Source of the DNA: Ettlia oleoabundans
Taxonomy: Eukaryota; Chlorophyta; Chlorophyceae; Chlamydomonadales
NCBI GenBank assembly: GCA_019693395.1
Contig: JAAMXP010001993.1
Coordinates: 1-29,030 of the forward strand
Direction of reading: 5' to 3'
DNA length: 29,030 bases
The stretch's first letter is position 1; every line of letters starts with the position of its first letter. The notes under the pieces were generated by a model. The model searched no databases and was not told where the DNA came from. It worked only from the letters and a program-made list of their open reading frames with translations. This document shows positions 1 through 10,288 of the stretch, in pieces. The translations under genes were made by a program, and so were the position numbers.

Positions 1-171
1 GGTGGGGGGTGGGGGGGGGCTCTCTTAGTTGCACGCCTCTGCCATGTTTGGCCTGGCAGCTAGAGTAGTGGGCGGAGCACCTGTTGCTGCTGAGGAAAAG
101 TAGCAGACACGATGCATGCTTGCATGCATCTCCTGATATACTGCAAACCTGCACTGCAACACATGCTGCAG

Positions 172-1513
172 ATGGAGGCTGATGCGCTGGACTTGGCCAC
201 AGGCACACCTTGGCACGGAGAGGGGCCCTTCCCTGTCGGGTGAGCACGGCCAGCACTGTCTGGCACGGCACGCTGCTTACAGTCCTGCTCAGATCTCACC
301 ACATCACCCCCGTGGTTCATTTTCCTCCAGCTTGCGGCATGCCACTGGCCACCCCAGTGTCTTAGAATCAACTCCTGCACCAATGTCAATCTTTCCTTCT
401 TTCTTTGTCGGTCAATCGATGCGAAGCAGGCGCTGGACGCGGGTGCTGCTCCTGCAGCAGCTGCTGGTGGACTTGATGGACCTGCTTGACCCCGACTGGT
501 GAGAGGGGTACCCTGTCCCCCCTGGTTGTGCAGCAGGCTACCTGTTGCGTTTATGCTTCGGATTCAGCACCTTCAGTCTCCCCACAGGTCTGGGGCCGAA
601 CCCATCTTTTTTCCGTGTTCACATCGGTTGAGCTGCATCACTACGTGCAACAACTGGGCGAAACATCCCTCCTCTGCAACTGCCCACACACGATACTATT
701 CCCTCCCTGTGCTGTATTCCTGCCCAACTGGCCACCCTCTTGCCCGCCTGCCTGCTTGCTTGTTGCCTGCAGTGTGCGGCTGCCGCTATCACGGCGTACA
801 CGGCTGATGCCCATCAAGTACGGGCCGCTGCCCAGCCTGGAACAATACCAGCAGCAGCTCAAGGTGTGTGGGCCTGTGAATGCGTGAGTGTGTGAGTGTG
901 TGTGGCGTGGCGGGGGGGAAGGGTGGGGGGTGTTGGGTGGTGGTGCGGGGCATGCTGCAGCCCTCCAGTCGGACTGGTTACCAGGTGGCCTTCTAGCCGT
1001 GGGATGGGTTTGCAGTGGGTTATTGATAACGTTTTGGGTTGGTTGGCGAGCAGCTGAGACGTTAATTGTTTTCAATGTGCGTTCGCCCAAGTCCCAGGCA
1101 CTATGGAAAAGCGCTGCTGACACCATCGTTGATTGTGCAGTTCGTACAAAGCAGCCACACATGATATGCCGTGTGTGAAATTAACGGGTTGTCTCAAGTT
1201 GAGCCTGCACTCTCAAGCCACGTCCGTCCCTAGCCGGGTGATTGTATGAATCTTGCTTGAAGTGTCTAATGCGTGTCTGGTGCTGCAGGACCTGTCGCGT
1301 GCCTGGGACTTTGAGCAAGGGCGGGAGGGCGGCGGCACAGGGGCGGCGCTGGAAGGCATCCGGGGGCTGCTGGTCTCTGGCAGCTTTGATGCAGGAGAGT
1401 TGGAAAGCATAAGGGGCAATGGGGCAGGTTTCCCGATTGGCAACGGCGCAGGGCTCCCGCAGCAATGGTGGCAACAAGAGCAGCAGCAGTCGGAGCAGCA
1501 AGTGAAGCGATAG
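172..1513 (+). CDS. C-terminal part of an unrecognised protein (5' end uncertain, possibly outside window)
   Basis: Four exons join in phase: 172-239, 430-498, 773-863 and 1289-1513 (stop TAG 1511-1513). All introns have GT-AG borders (GTGAGC, GTGAGA and GTGTGT donors). The joined product is about 150 residues. It begins with an acidic stretch containing GPFPVGRWTRVL, continues with a leucine-rich helix (LLQQLLVDLMDLLDP), then a basic segment and YGPLPSLEQYQQQLK, and ends in a Gly/Gln-rich tail. Base 172 is an ATG directly after a CAG, so it may be either the first base of an internal exon or a start codon; more exons may lie left of the window. No family was recognised. The exon-exon phase agreement and the loss of stops on joining support a real gene. 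It converges with the EGY-like gene. Confidence 0.5.
880..945 (+). repeat. GT/G-rich low-complexity tract in intron
   Basis: An imperfect GTGTGAGTGTGTG run passes into a G-rich stretch inside the last intron of the leftmost gene. A similar G-rich run (about 1-20) sits at the left edge of the window. Simple-sequence DNA; no function is visible. Confidence 0.6.
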
Positions 1514-1861
1514 CAAAAAAAAACGCTGGCTGAATGCAGTCACGTACGTGGTTAGAACGAGCCCTCGTGGTTGCGCCTCCTAGCAAATGTTACCAGCAAT
1601 GCATTAACGGTGATGATTAACATTATCTGATATCTGGGTATTTGAATATACACACTATGTGTGAGCAGTGAGGGCGGAAGTGTGATACAGCAAGCAAGCA
1701 GGCAGTCATACAAGCAAGCAAACGGGCAGTTCAAGGAAATGCTGGCGAAATCCGGCAGCACACATACAATGGATGCATTTCTCTCTGAGAATTTGCACTG
1801 CTGAGATTGGGACATTGGGGAAAGGGCAGGCCGGCCCTGCTTCTCTGCAATATTAAGATTG
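1514..1861. other. Convergent intergenic region (3' ends of two genes)
   Basis: 348 bp between two stop codons that face each other. It contains AT-richer sequence and CAAGCAAGCAGGCAG-like short repeats (about 1690-1725). I found no TGTAA polyadenylation motif on either strand and no ORF with supporting features. It presumably holds both 3' UTRs. Confidence 0.5.
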
Positions 1862-4798
1862 TCAGAAGGTGGGTGGCAGGTCTGGCATGCCATTTGTGAA
1901 CGAGAGGGCCGTGGGGTATGGCAACAGCACCAGCAGTGGCAGCAGCAGCGCTGCAATGGCAGTGGACCGCGTGCTGCCATCCTCTATTGGGCTCAACTCG
2001 TTGTCGCAGGGCGTGATTGGGCCCCGCTGCAGCGTCACCACCAGCAGCAGCCAGAACAGCGACAGGCTGTTGGCAAAGCCGGCCAAGCCCAGGAGCAACA
2101 GGGTGACGGCGTTCATGCGTGAGGCAGCGCGACGCCCAAAAAGCCCTGCAGCATATAATGACGGGGCGAGGCAGGCAGCACGGTTTTCATAAAGAAGCAT
2201 AATAGCTTACTCGGTAGCTAACACCGCGAACGCTACCAGGACAAAGCATCCGGCATCGATATGCTTTTGAGATCACTCAGAAGTTTGATACCCCATAAGC
2301 TTTGCTACCACTGAAGAATTGCCAAGGTTGAAAACCGCACTGTAGCACCAACTCTTGACCTCACCCAGGAACACGCGGCCGCCATCCAGCTCCCCAGCCG
2401 GCAGCATGTTGATGCTGTTGATGATGAGGCCCGCCCAGCCCGCCACAAAGAGCGGGTTTGTGTCGACCGCGTCAGACTGGAACAACTGGTCGCCAAACAC
2501 AGCCTGGCCCAGGGCGCCCGCCAGCAGCGATTCCCTGCGTTGCAGGATTGCGAAGAGTTGTGCAGGCAACCGGGATGGCGGATGGGGGAAGGGAGTTGTG
2601 CATGCAGCCAGGAGTGAGGATAAGCGAGGGGATTGCGAAGCGCCAAGAGCTGGGAGCGAGAGGAAGTTGGCGCCCCCTATGCGAATGGCAGCCATGACAA
2701 GGCACGTCCCTTGGGCATTCCCTCATGGCGCTTGCGTTTGAGAAGCAAGCTGATGAGACCAAACACAATGTGTGCTATGGCATGCACCAAAGGGAACGCC
2801 AGGTCGAAAGAAACCTGGAAGCAGGGCATGATAAGATTGGCCAACCACCCGTTCAACTGCGCTTGCCTGAAACTGGCTACATCAAGCTCGATGCCGCCCT
2901 GCTGCTGTGCCGTGAGGACTGCCCCAGCCAACATGATTATCGCTGACAGTGCGCTGCTGGCCAGGGGCCCGGCAGCCGCCACAGCTGCCAGCGAGGTGCG
3001 GTTGGGCACAAAGGACTTGATGCGGGTGATGGCGCCAAAGCTGCCCAGCAGGCCCAACCCAGCGGGGATGAAGAGCGGCGGTGCCAGCTCCAGGCCACGC
3101 TGCCGGGCTGCCAGCCAGTGGCCAAGCTCGTGTGTGGCTGCAGAGGTTTCCATGGACATTGGTAAATATTGCAAGCAAGAGGAGCAGTGTTCTGTCTGGT
3201 TGAGTGGGTGCATGCAGCAAAACGGCTAGGAGGTATGGCTAGCGGGCTGGTACACCATATGTTGACCTTGATCACTGGCGGTGAGCAACAGCCACAAAGG
3301 CAACAACAAGTACCACAGGCGGCAGCCAGCAAGGGAACCTATAAAGACGCGTGGTGCTGTGCTCACCCAAGATTGCCAGGAAGGCCAGGGTGCCCGGCAC
3401 AGCGCCAGTCACCGCCTCGGGGTCCCACCCCACTGTCAGCAGAGCGGCATTGAAGAGCTCGGCGCCACTGCAAGAGGCAGAGCCCATAAACGTCGTGTTC
3501 AGAAGAGATATTGTGAATCGATAGAGTCGGTTGTGTTTCAAGGCAAGATGCAGATTTGAACAACACTACTAGGAACGGCCCCTGTGATTCACGGCAAGAT
3601 GCAAGGTTGGGAAAAGCTGGCAAGTTGCCCACTGAACTAAAGATCCGGTACCAATCACTGTGGCAACCCGAAGATGCAAGTGATAACTGTATTGATGTGG
3701 TGGCATAGCCATCAAGCCGCTGCCCAACGGTCCATGTGCCCTGCAGGGCTCTGGATGGCTCACTTGATATTGAGCGTGGTGGCCAGAGTGCAGGCGCCAA
3801 ACACCAACGCCAGGCCGGGCTCCGCCAGCGGCGCCACCTGCGTCTGCACTGCGTTGACAGGCAACACGACGGCAACCTGCGGAAAAGCAGGCGGGCAGGG
3901 CGGCAGCAGAGCAGGCAGCACACGGCTTAGGAGTGGAACCCATAATGGCTGCAACTTGAGTGCAGGGAGGTGCATGGTTCTTATGTTACTGTGTTTAGTA
4001 AAGGATAAGGTAGATATATGAGTGAGGCTCCTCCTTGTGGGCGATTATGGCGAGGCAGCCGCATCTGTGGTAGTGGCACGGGAAGCGATCGTCACCCACC
4101 GGCTTCTCCTCCTGGTTTTCCAGCAGGTAGATCTTGTACTGGTCCCCCAATTCATCCTGCACATTATGGGATTGTTGTTTTCAGGGTCATGCATGACTGC
4201 ATTCCCCAATAGCTGGCGGTATGACAAGCAAGACAGGCCACAAGGGTGATGGAGTCTTGACAGGGGTGCCGCCAGGCTGCCGCCACACCTTGAGCCTCGA
4301 CGATAGCTTCTGGTAGGCTGCGGCAGGGTCGCCACGTAGGTTGCCTCTGAACAGCACCCCATCTGCATGATAATGACAACTCAGTTGCATATTATTCATG
4401 CCCTAACTGTCGTCCAATGCTTTGATTTGTCACCACTGACCATCAAGAGCAAGCAAGGACAGCAACTGCGGCGGGCGCTGCGTGCACCCACCAGCCTGGT
4501 AGTTTTCCGTTGAAGTCACAAAGAAGCTGTCAAACGAGAAGACGGTATTGCGCAGGCGCTGTACGACTTCGCGGGGGAGCTGCAGGTTGTCGTCCTCGCC
4601 GGGCGACGGAGGTGTGGGCGGAATAGGCGGCTGCTCTGTAGCGGCAGCAGCTGGCTGCTCCTGCTGGTCGCCGGGCGGCTCTGCGCGGCAGACCCGATGC
4701 CATCGGACATGCATAAATTCGCTGCGCAGCCTGGGGACGCCTGCAGAGTGTCCTGCTATCCTCTTTGGTTGTAGGGTTGCACTAAGAGTAAGCGCCAT
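1862..4798 (-). CDS. EGY: EGY-like chloroplast site-2 metalloprotease (peptidase M50)
   Basis: Intramembrane zinc protease of the plant/cyanobacterial EGY1/EGY2 group, which in plants acts in thylakoid membranes and is needed for chloroplast development. Exons on the minus strand: 4492-4798, 4289-4362, 4100-4156, 3764-3876, 3367-3467, 2867-3137, 2365-2534 and 1862-2145 (total 1377 nt, 458 aa). Residues 1 to about 60 are basic and Ala/Ser-rich, like a transit peptide, followed by a Pro-rich linker. The EGY N-domain follows with VFSFDSFFVTSTENYQADG and LLENQEEKPVAVVLP. The active-site HELGH is at 220-224, followed by GSFGAITRIKSFVPNR. The second zinc-ligand motif is PAGELDGGR at 353-361. C-terminal membrane segments contain LFWLLLVVTLQRGPITP. 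HExxH is intact, which argues against the inactive EGY3 type. EGY1 and EGY2 cannot be separated here. The sixth intron needs a GC donor (CAG|GCAAGC). The start ATG is the first in the open frame and faces the divergent gene at 5090. Confidence 0.93.
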
Positions 4799-5089
4799 CC
4801 TGCCTGAGTGGGTGGATGTCGTATGTTATCCTGATCGTCGTGGGATTGCAAGCCAATCGTGCAATTGTGCAAGAGCCATATGGCTGCTGCGTCGGATCCA
4901 GCTCACCCGGGTGGAACACCCGTGAGCGGCGCCTTGGATGGCGTTGAACTGTTTCCGCACATTGTGATACAGCTGCAGTTCCTGGTAATAGCGACAGCCG
5001 GCTGCCGGGGGCCAGGGTGCAAATGCACCGGTCAACATCGCGTTGAACAAGCAGCACTGCCAGTCAGAACTCGTTTTTCCGCTGCAGGC
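4799..5089. promoter_or_regulatory. Short divergent intergenic region, likely bidirectional promoter
   Basis: Only 291 bp separate the start codon of the EGY-like gene (minus strand) from that of the DUF4378-like gene (plus strand), so both promoters and 5' UTRs must fit here. No clear TATA box was seen. An open frame runs leftward from the plus-strand gene to about 4859, so a longer N-terminus or an upstream exon is possible; a CAG at 5084-5086 sits just before the ATG at 5090. Confidence 0.5.
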
Positions 5090-7344
5090 ATGGTTTTGGT
5101 GCCGCCGACCGCGGCTGCAGCCAGGCCGCCGGACACCACCGAGCGGCGGCAGCAAAAACGCCCAGCGGCTCTCGACCCAGAGTTAGAGGCACGGCTGCGT
5201 CGCCAACGGGCACGCGAGTATGGGCGCGGCGTGCGACAGAGCTTGGCAGCCTGGCATGTGCGCTACTCGGCTAAGAAGCAGGAGCAACTGGCAGCACAGC
5301 GGGAGCAATGGGAGGCCGAGCGGGCGGCACGCTTGGCCCGCCTCGCTGAGAAGCAGGTCAGTTGAGTAGAAGGGTGGGGTGGTTATGTGTCAATGCCTCT
5401 TGGATACACCTCTTACCCTTTTTGCCTTACTAGCTTGAATCGCTCCAATTTCTTCACTTTCTCTGCTGCAGCAAAAGCAGCAGCAGCAGTTGCAGCACCC
5501 ACACCGCTTTTCTTCACAGCCACGGCCAGGCACACCGCGCCCAGGGGCTGCCACTGTTGCCAGCAAAGCAGCCCAAGGTGCAGCTGCACCCATGTCTGCA
5601 GCGCTCATACGCGCTGCCCACCAGCAGGATGCCACGCTGAGCAGTCCTGCCAAGTCTAAGAGGCACGTCCTAACAGCAGTGCAGGACCCACAAGTGGCTC
5701 AGCAGCTGCCCGTGGGCCATGGCCCTGCACGCAGCAGCAGGCCTAGGCCCGCCAGCCGTGGTGCAGTTGAGCCGCCAATGCCTGAGGGTTGCAGCCCAGG
5801 ACATGGCTTGGAACCAGCAGCTCCTCCTGGAGTGCCAGCAGATGTGGATTGCGGTGCCGACAGCCCAGCTGCAGCCCCGCCCTTGGACCCCTTAGAGGCT
5901 CTGCTGGGCGAGTTGCTGTCAGCTGAGGGCCCAGGGGACCCCTTCAGCATCATCAATCTGTTCATAGAAGAGCAGCTGCAGCTGATGGAGCAACAGTTTG
6001 CTTCAACAAGCAAGCACCCGGGCCACCTCAGGGCATCGGCTGCCAATGCAACAGCTGCTGCAGGTGCTTGGATGAAAGCAGGCAACAAGACGGATGCCAG
6101 TGGCAGTCCAAAGTATGACAAACAGCCTCCCAAACCTGAATTGGCATCGCAAAGAGGACAGCAGCAGGCACAGCATGCATCGGCTGCAAGGCAAACTGCC
6201 AGTGAGGCGCCAGATGCAGAAAATGTGCCTGCCAATGTGCGGCATCGGCGCACCAACAGCATGCTGCTGGCACATTTAGATGTTGCCACCGCTGCTGCTG
6301 CTGCTGCTGCTGAGCAGCCAGAAGCTTTGCCTTGGGTGCTATCCTCAGCAGTAGAGCAGCAGCCGCCTGCCACCCAACCAGTCATGCCGGTAGGCAGCGC
6401 TGCAACACATGAGGCGCTTGCATCAGAGCATCAGCAGCACCTGCAGGCATCCCAGCAGACGCACCAGGCACCGCAGCCACCCTGTGCAAGCTGCTCTCCA
6501 TTGCAGCCGCCACCACTCCTGGAGCAGGCTCAGGCCAGCAGCAGCAAGCACCTGTATGTACGTCAGTGGCTGCAGGCATCTTCTGCCGAGCTGGCGGCAG
6601 CCTCCTCGCCACCTGCCAGCACCTTTGCAGCTTACTCAGTCGATCGGGACCACGCTGAGCATGCTGGGATCGATAGACTGCCCAGCACACCTTCCTCCGG
6701 GCACACTGTGCAGCCAAAAGGGCCTGCAGTTGAGGCGCAGACTGATGCCAGCACCGGGGCTGTTGTGCAGCAGCAGCAGCGGTTGCCAGCTGCGAGCAAT
6801 GACGGCAGTGCGGTGCGGGAGGAGCGCTCGGCTTCTGCTGCTGAGGAGGCTCCAAGTGCGGCAGCAGCAGCAGCAGCAGCAGCAGCAAGTGAGGTAGCAG
6901 CAGATGGTTTCCTGGTTGCGCCACCAGCTGCAGATGTGGCCAGCACTTCCTCCACCAGCGGAAGGAGCGCCTTTGCTGTCACCAGTACCCAGCGCCCTGA
7001 TGCTCCGCTGCCACCTGGCAGCAGCTCTCAGCCTCTGGATGCCAGCACAGCCCTCTCTGGTAGCATGGATTTTGGCAGTGCTAGAATGGAGCTGCCGGTG
7101 GGGCAGAAGAGAGTGCAGGAGGCAGCTGACTCAGCAGCGGCTTTTGTGAGGCAGCCGAACCTTCAGGCAGCTCAGGTACCGCAACAAGAAGATGAGGAGG
7201 CACTGGCAGGGCAGCTGGGTAAGCACCAGGCAGATGCGGCCCAGCAGCAGCAGCAGCAGCACAGGCGCCTCATGGCCGCAGTGCCATCAGACTACTCAGC
7301 TGACTGGGAGAGTGGGAGCTTCAATGCTGCACCCAGCGCGGCAC

Positions 7345-7380
<36 letters not shown>

Positions 7381-9879
7381 TGTCCGGCAAGGCACCATTT
7401 GAGCCACATTACAAGCAGCAACGAGTAGCTTCTGATGCTCCTCTGGCTGACCACAGCAACAGGTCATCCGCTGCCAGCAGTGAGGCGGACCTGTCAGATG
7501 ACAAGCTGCCGCAAGGCCAGGCAGCCACAGCAGCAGCTAGCTCTGCAGCACGGTTACCTCCAGCCACGGCAGCAGAGTCAGCAACAGCACCACCCCTAGA
7601 GCCAGCACACGCAGGCGCTGACAAGGACGTAGCTCAGCATGCAGGGCACAGCGAGGTGGCCTATTCCACGGATTCTGACTTTGACAGCGAGGTGGAGATA
7701 AGCTACGGGGACCAGTATGGCAGCCAGCCCTCCAGCCCACGGCGCTCTTTTGCAGCTTCAGCAGCTGTCCAGCAGCACCACGTTTTGGATGTGACGGCAA
7801 GCGCAGGCGGCAGAAATGCGGCAAGTTCCCAGCTGACAGAAATTGTTGACCAGCCCAAAAAGCCTAATGACCCAGTCCCAGTGCTGGCAGCCAACAGTCC
7901 ATGCAGCAGCCCTTGCCCCGCTTGCTCCCAGCAGCAGCAGGAGGAGCAGCAGCAGCGGGAGCAGCAGCAGGCGCAGTCACAGCAGCAGCAAGAGCATCAG
8001 CATCGCCCCAGGAGCCCGTTGCACGCCCAAGACGATCGCTACCCAGGCAGCCCGCCCGCCTCTCCCGGGCGCCTGGTACCAAGCAACACCTCCTTGCCGC
8101 GGCCAAGCTCTGGTGGCGGCAGCAGGCCGCAGTCGCCAACCTCAATCCACAGCAGCAGATGTTCTTCTGTTGAGGGTAGCACCAGCCTGGGAAGTGTCTC
8201 CCCTACCTCCCCACCTGCAGCAGGTGCTCAGGAAGCTGCACAGCAGCAAGAGGCCAGGACATCTCCATCCTCTGGCTCACCCGCCAACAGTAAAGATGGC
8301 GAGCAGGGGTCTGACAGCCATGCCAGCACAGCCAGCGACAGCCCGTATGCCTTGCTGCTCTTTGGCACAGAGCCAGAGGAGGTGCCTGGTAGCAGCCTTA
8401 GAGCCACACCACATGGAGGCAGTACTGCTGAAGTTAGCGATGGCAACCCCAGCAGTCCTGCTGGGGGGCCACCACCAGCTGATGTGGCGGGAAGCCCACC
8501 GGGCACCCCTGTGCTAATGCCGCCGGCTGAGCAGGATGCTGCCTCATGCCCTGGCTCTGCACATGTGCAGGATGCAACGGTGGTGCAGACTGGTGAGGAG
8601 GGGTGCAGATTTCCATCTGGCATTTAATTGAACATTGCCCCGCGTAGGTTGCTTCCTATGCATTTGAGCAGCTGACCACCACCTCTAGAAACCCCCATTT
8701 TCCAAGCACAGCTGCAGATGTTGACAAGCACAGACGGATGCACGTGGCATACGGAGCCCATCTGGCCAAGTTAACCAGTATTGTGACTTCGTGAAATGTT
8801 GATTTTTCACGATTTGCTGCCTTGGTACCTGCAGAGGAGCATGTGCGCAACTACTTGGGAGAAGCGATTGACTACTTCTGGCAGGAGCGTGCAGAAGCCT
8901 TTGCTGCGGGCCAAGCTCCACCGCTGGGTGCGCTGCTGCAGCCGCCACTCCACTGCTGCTGGTTCTTGCTACCTGCCTGTTGGCGATGATTAGGGCCCTA
9001 GCTGGCTCTTTTCTAAGCCAGCCCAAATTGTTGTGGCTATAGATAAGCCGCTTCCCTTTTTCACCAATGTATCAGCCATACCTTGACTCTTCCTCCCTCC
9101 CTGCCCATGCCCCTGGACACAGAGCTGGAGGGCTACCTGGCCATTGAGCGGCGTCGCCCCGCCTGCGGGGACCCCCAGCACATCTTCAACAAGCTGCTGT
9201 TCGATGCGCTGAACGAGGCGCTGATGGCGCATTACTCGCAGGTGGGTGCTACGGAGTGGCTAGGCGGGGTGGGATGGGTGCATTATGCACGTGGCGGTAG
9301 AAGCCGGCATGTGCAAGCTGGCTGCTGGTCCCAGCCCAGAATTGGAGTACAGCAGCCCATTTGATTGTTCGCGACAGGGAAATGGAGATGGCTGCTGGTC
9401 ATGTTGCTGACTAGGGTGTGGCCCTGTGTGTATGGATATGCAGGCCATGGGCTCTTTCACTGCCCGCATAAACCCCAGGCTGGCGCTGCTGGGCCAAGAG
9501 CAGATAGAGCAGAACGTGGTGCAGCGGGTGCTGCGCTGGGCAGGGCTGGGCGGCAGCGGCAGCGGCAGTGCTGGCGGTGGCGGCAGTGGGGTGGACTTGG
9601 CCGCCTTGCTTGCAGAGGATGCTGCAGAGGTGAGGTGGCTGCCTGGATTCCAGGCTGCCTGCCTCAGCAGCTGATTTACAAGCTGCATACTCAAGCTTGC
9701 AAACAATTGGAAGAAAGCATAATTTTACAGATTTTGTTTGGTGTTTCTTGGTCTGCTGAATGCAGGAGGAGCGGCTGCTTGCTCAGTTGGCAAAGGGCAT
9801 GCAGGCTGAGCTGGCAGCAGGGGCAGCCCAGCCTGACTCTCCTCAGCTGAGTGCTGCAGCGGGCTGCACAGAGACATGA
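5090..9879 (+). CDS. Large low-complexity protein with C-terminal DUF4378 (TRM/LONGIFOLIA-like) region
   Basis: Exons 5090-5356, 5472-8592, 8835-8927, 9123-9241, 9444-9629 and 9766-9879 (3900 nt, 1299 aa), all GT-AG and in phase. Residues 1-89 form a charged, probably coiled-coil region (EQLAAQREQWEAERAARLAR). Residues about 227-265 form a hydrophobic/acidic helix-like island (DPFSIINLFIEEQLQLMEQ). Most of exon 2 is Ala/Gln/Ser/Pro-rich and probably disordered. From about residue 1130 the sequence resembles DUF4378: HIFNKLLFDALNEALM, then QNVVQRVLRWAG, then DLAALLAEDAAEEERLLAQL. That order matches the domain in plant TRM/LONGIFOLIA proteins, which bind the FOP-related TONNEAU1 and organise microtubule arrays. 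A role in centrosome or microtubule scaffolding is therefore inference. The large exon can be read on to a stop at 8627, but a phase-1 donor at 8593 joins it to the conserved C-terminus. Confidence 0.75.
6860..6888 (+). repeat. GCA trinucleotide run, coding (poly-Ala)
   Basis: About nine GCA repeats within the large exon, read as alanine. A GCT run at about 6291-6312 also encodes alanine, and a CAG run at about 7241-7259 encodes glutamine. These runs also keep antisense frames open and create spurious long ORFs. Confidence 0.9.
7350..7379 (+). repeat. AGC trinucleotide run, coding (poly-Ser)
   Basis: Ten AGC units in the same exon, read as serine. It is the same repeat unit as the GCA and CAG runs nearby but in a different frame, so one simple repeat yields Ala, Gln or Ser runs depending on phase. 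Confidence 0.9.
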
Positions 9880-10288
9880 GGAACCGCACTTTCTGTTCTG
9901 CTGTGGACACTGCAAAATGGCTCATTGCAGCGTGTTGTACCATATGGTTGGTTGCACAATTAGTCAAAGTGTGTGCCAGAGCATCAACCTGGCCTAAAAG
10001 CGCAGATATTGCAACCATAAATGCGAAATCTACCAGCGCTAAGGAGAATGCGAAAGACGCGAAGTAACTAGAAGTACCTGGACAGGGCTGCTGTGCAAGG
10101 CGTGCTGCCAGCGCATGGTGCCGTTCAACATCAACTGATCTTTATATAATCCCTGCTCCTCGTTTTGTGGGGTGATGGTGTGCGTGGTGGCTAGAGCGGA
10201 TGGCAAAACTCACCACATGCCTCAGTTCTCCATCCTACCGTTCTGGCGGCCTGTGGACAGCGCCAGGGGAACAATGACCGCCGCTTGC
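9880..10288. other. Convergent intergenic region
   Basis: 409 bp between the stop codons of the DUF4378-like gene and the first member of the triplicated family. No ORF with family support and no TGTAA motif on the relevant strand were seen. Presumably two 3' UTRs. Confidence 0.5.

Noticed and set aside
5699..6385. Long antisense ORF (228 codons) opposite the large DUF4378-gene exon
   Set aside because: Open only because GCA/CAG repeats lack stops on the opposite strand; Cys/Ala-rich with no family features. The sense strand gives a consistent spliced gene.
6860..7379. Regularly spaced repeats as a CRISPR-like array
   Set aside because: They are trinucleotide runs inside a eukaryotic coding exon, with no repeat/spacer structure.
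8593..8627. Stop at 8627 as the true end of the large scaffold protein
   Set aside because: A phase-1 donor at 8593 joins four further exons, all in phase, that rebuild a DUF4378-like domain. Intron retention remains possible as an isoform.
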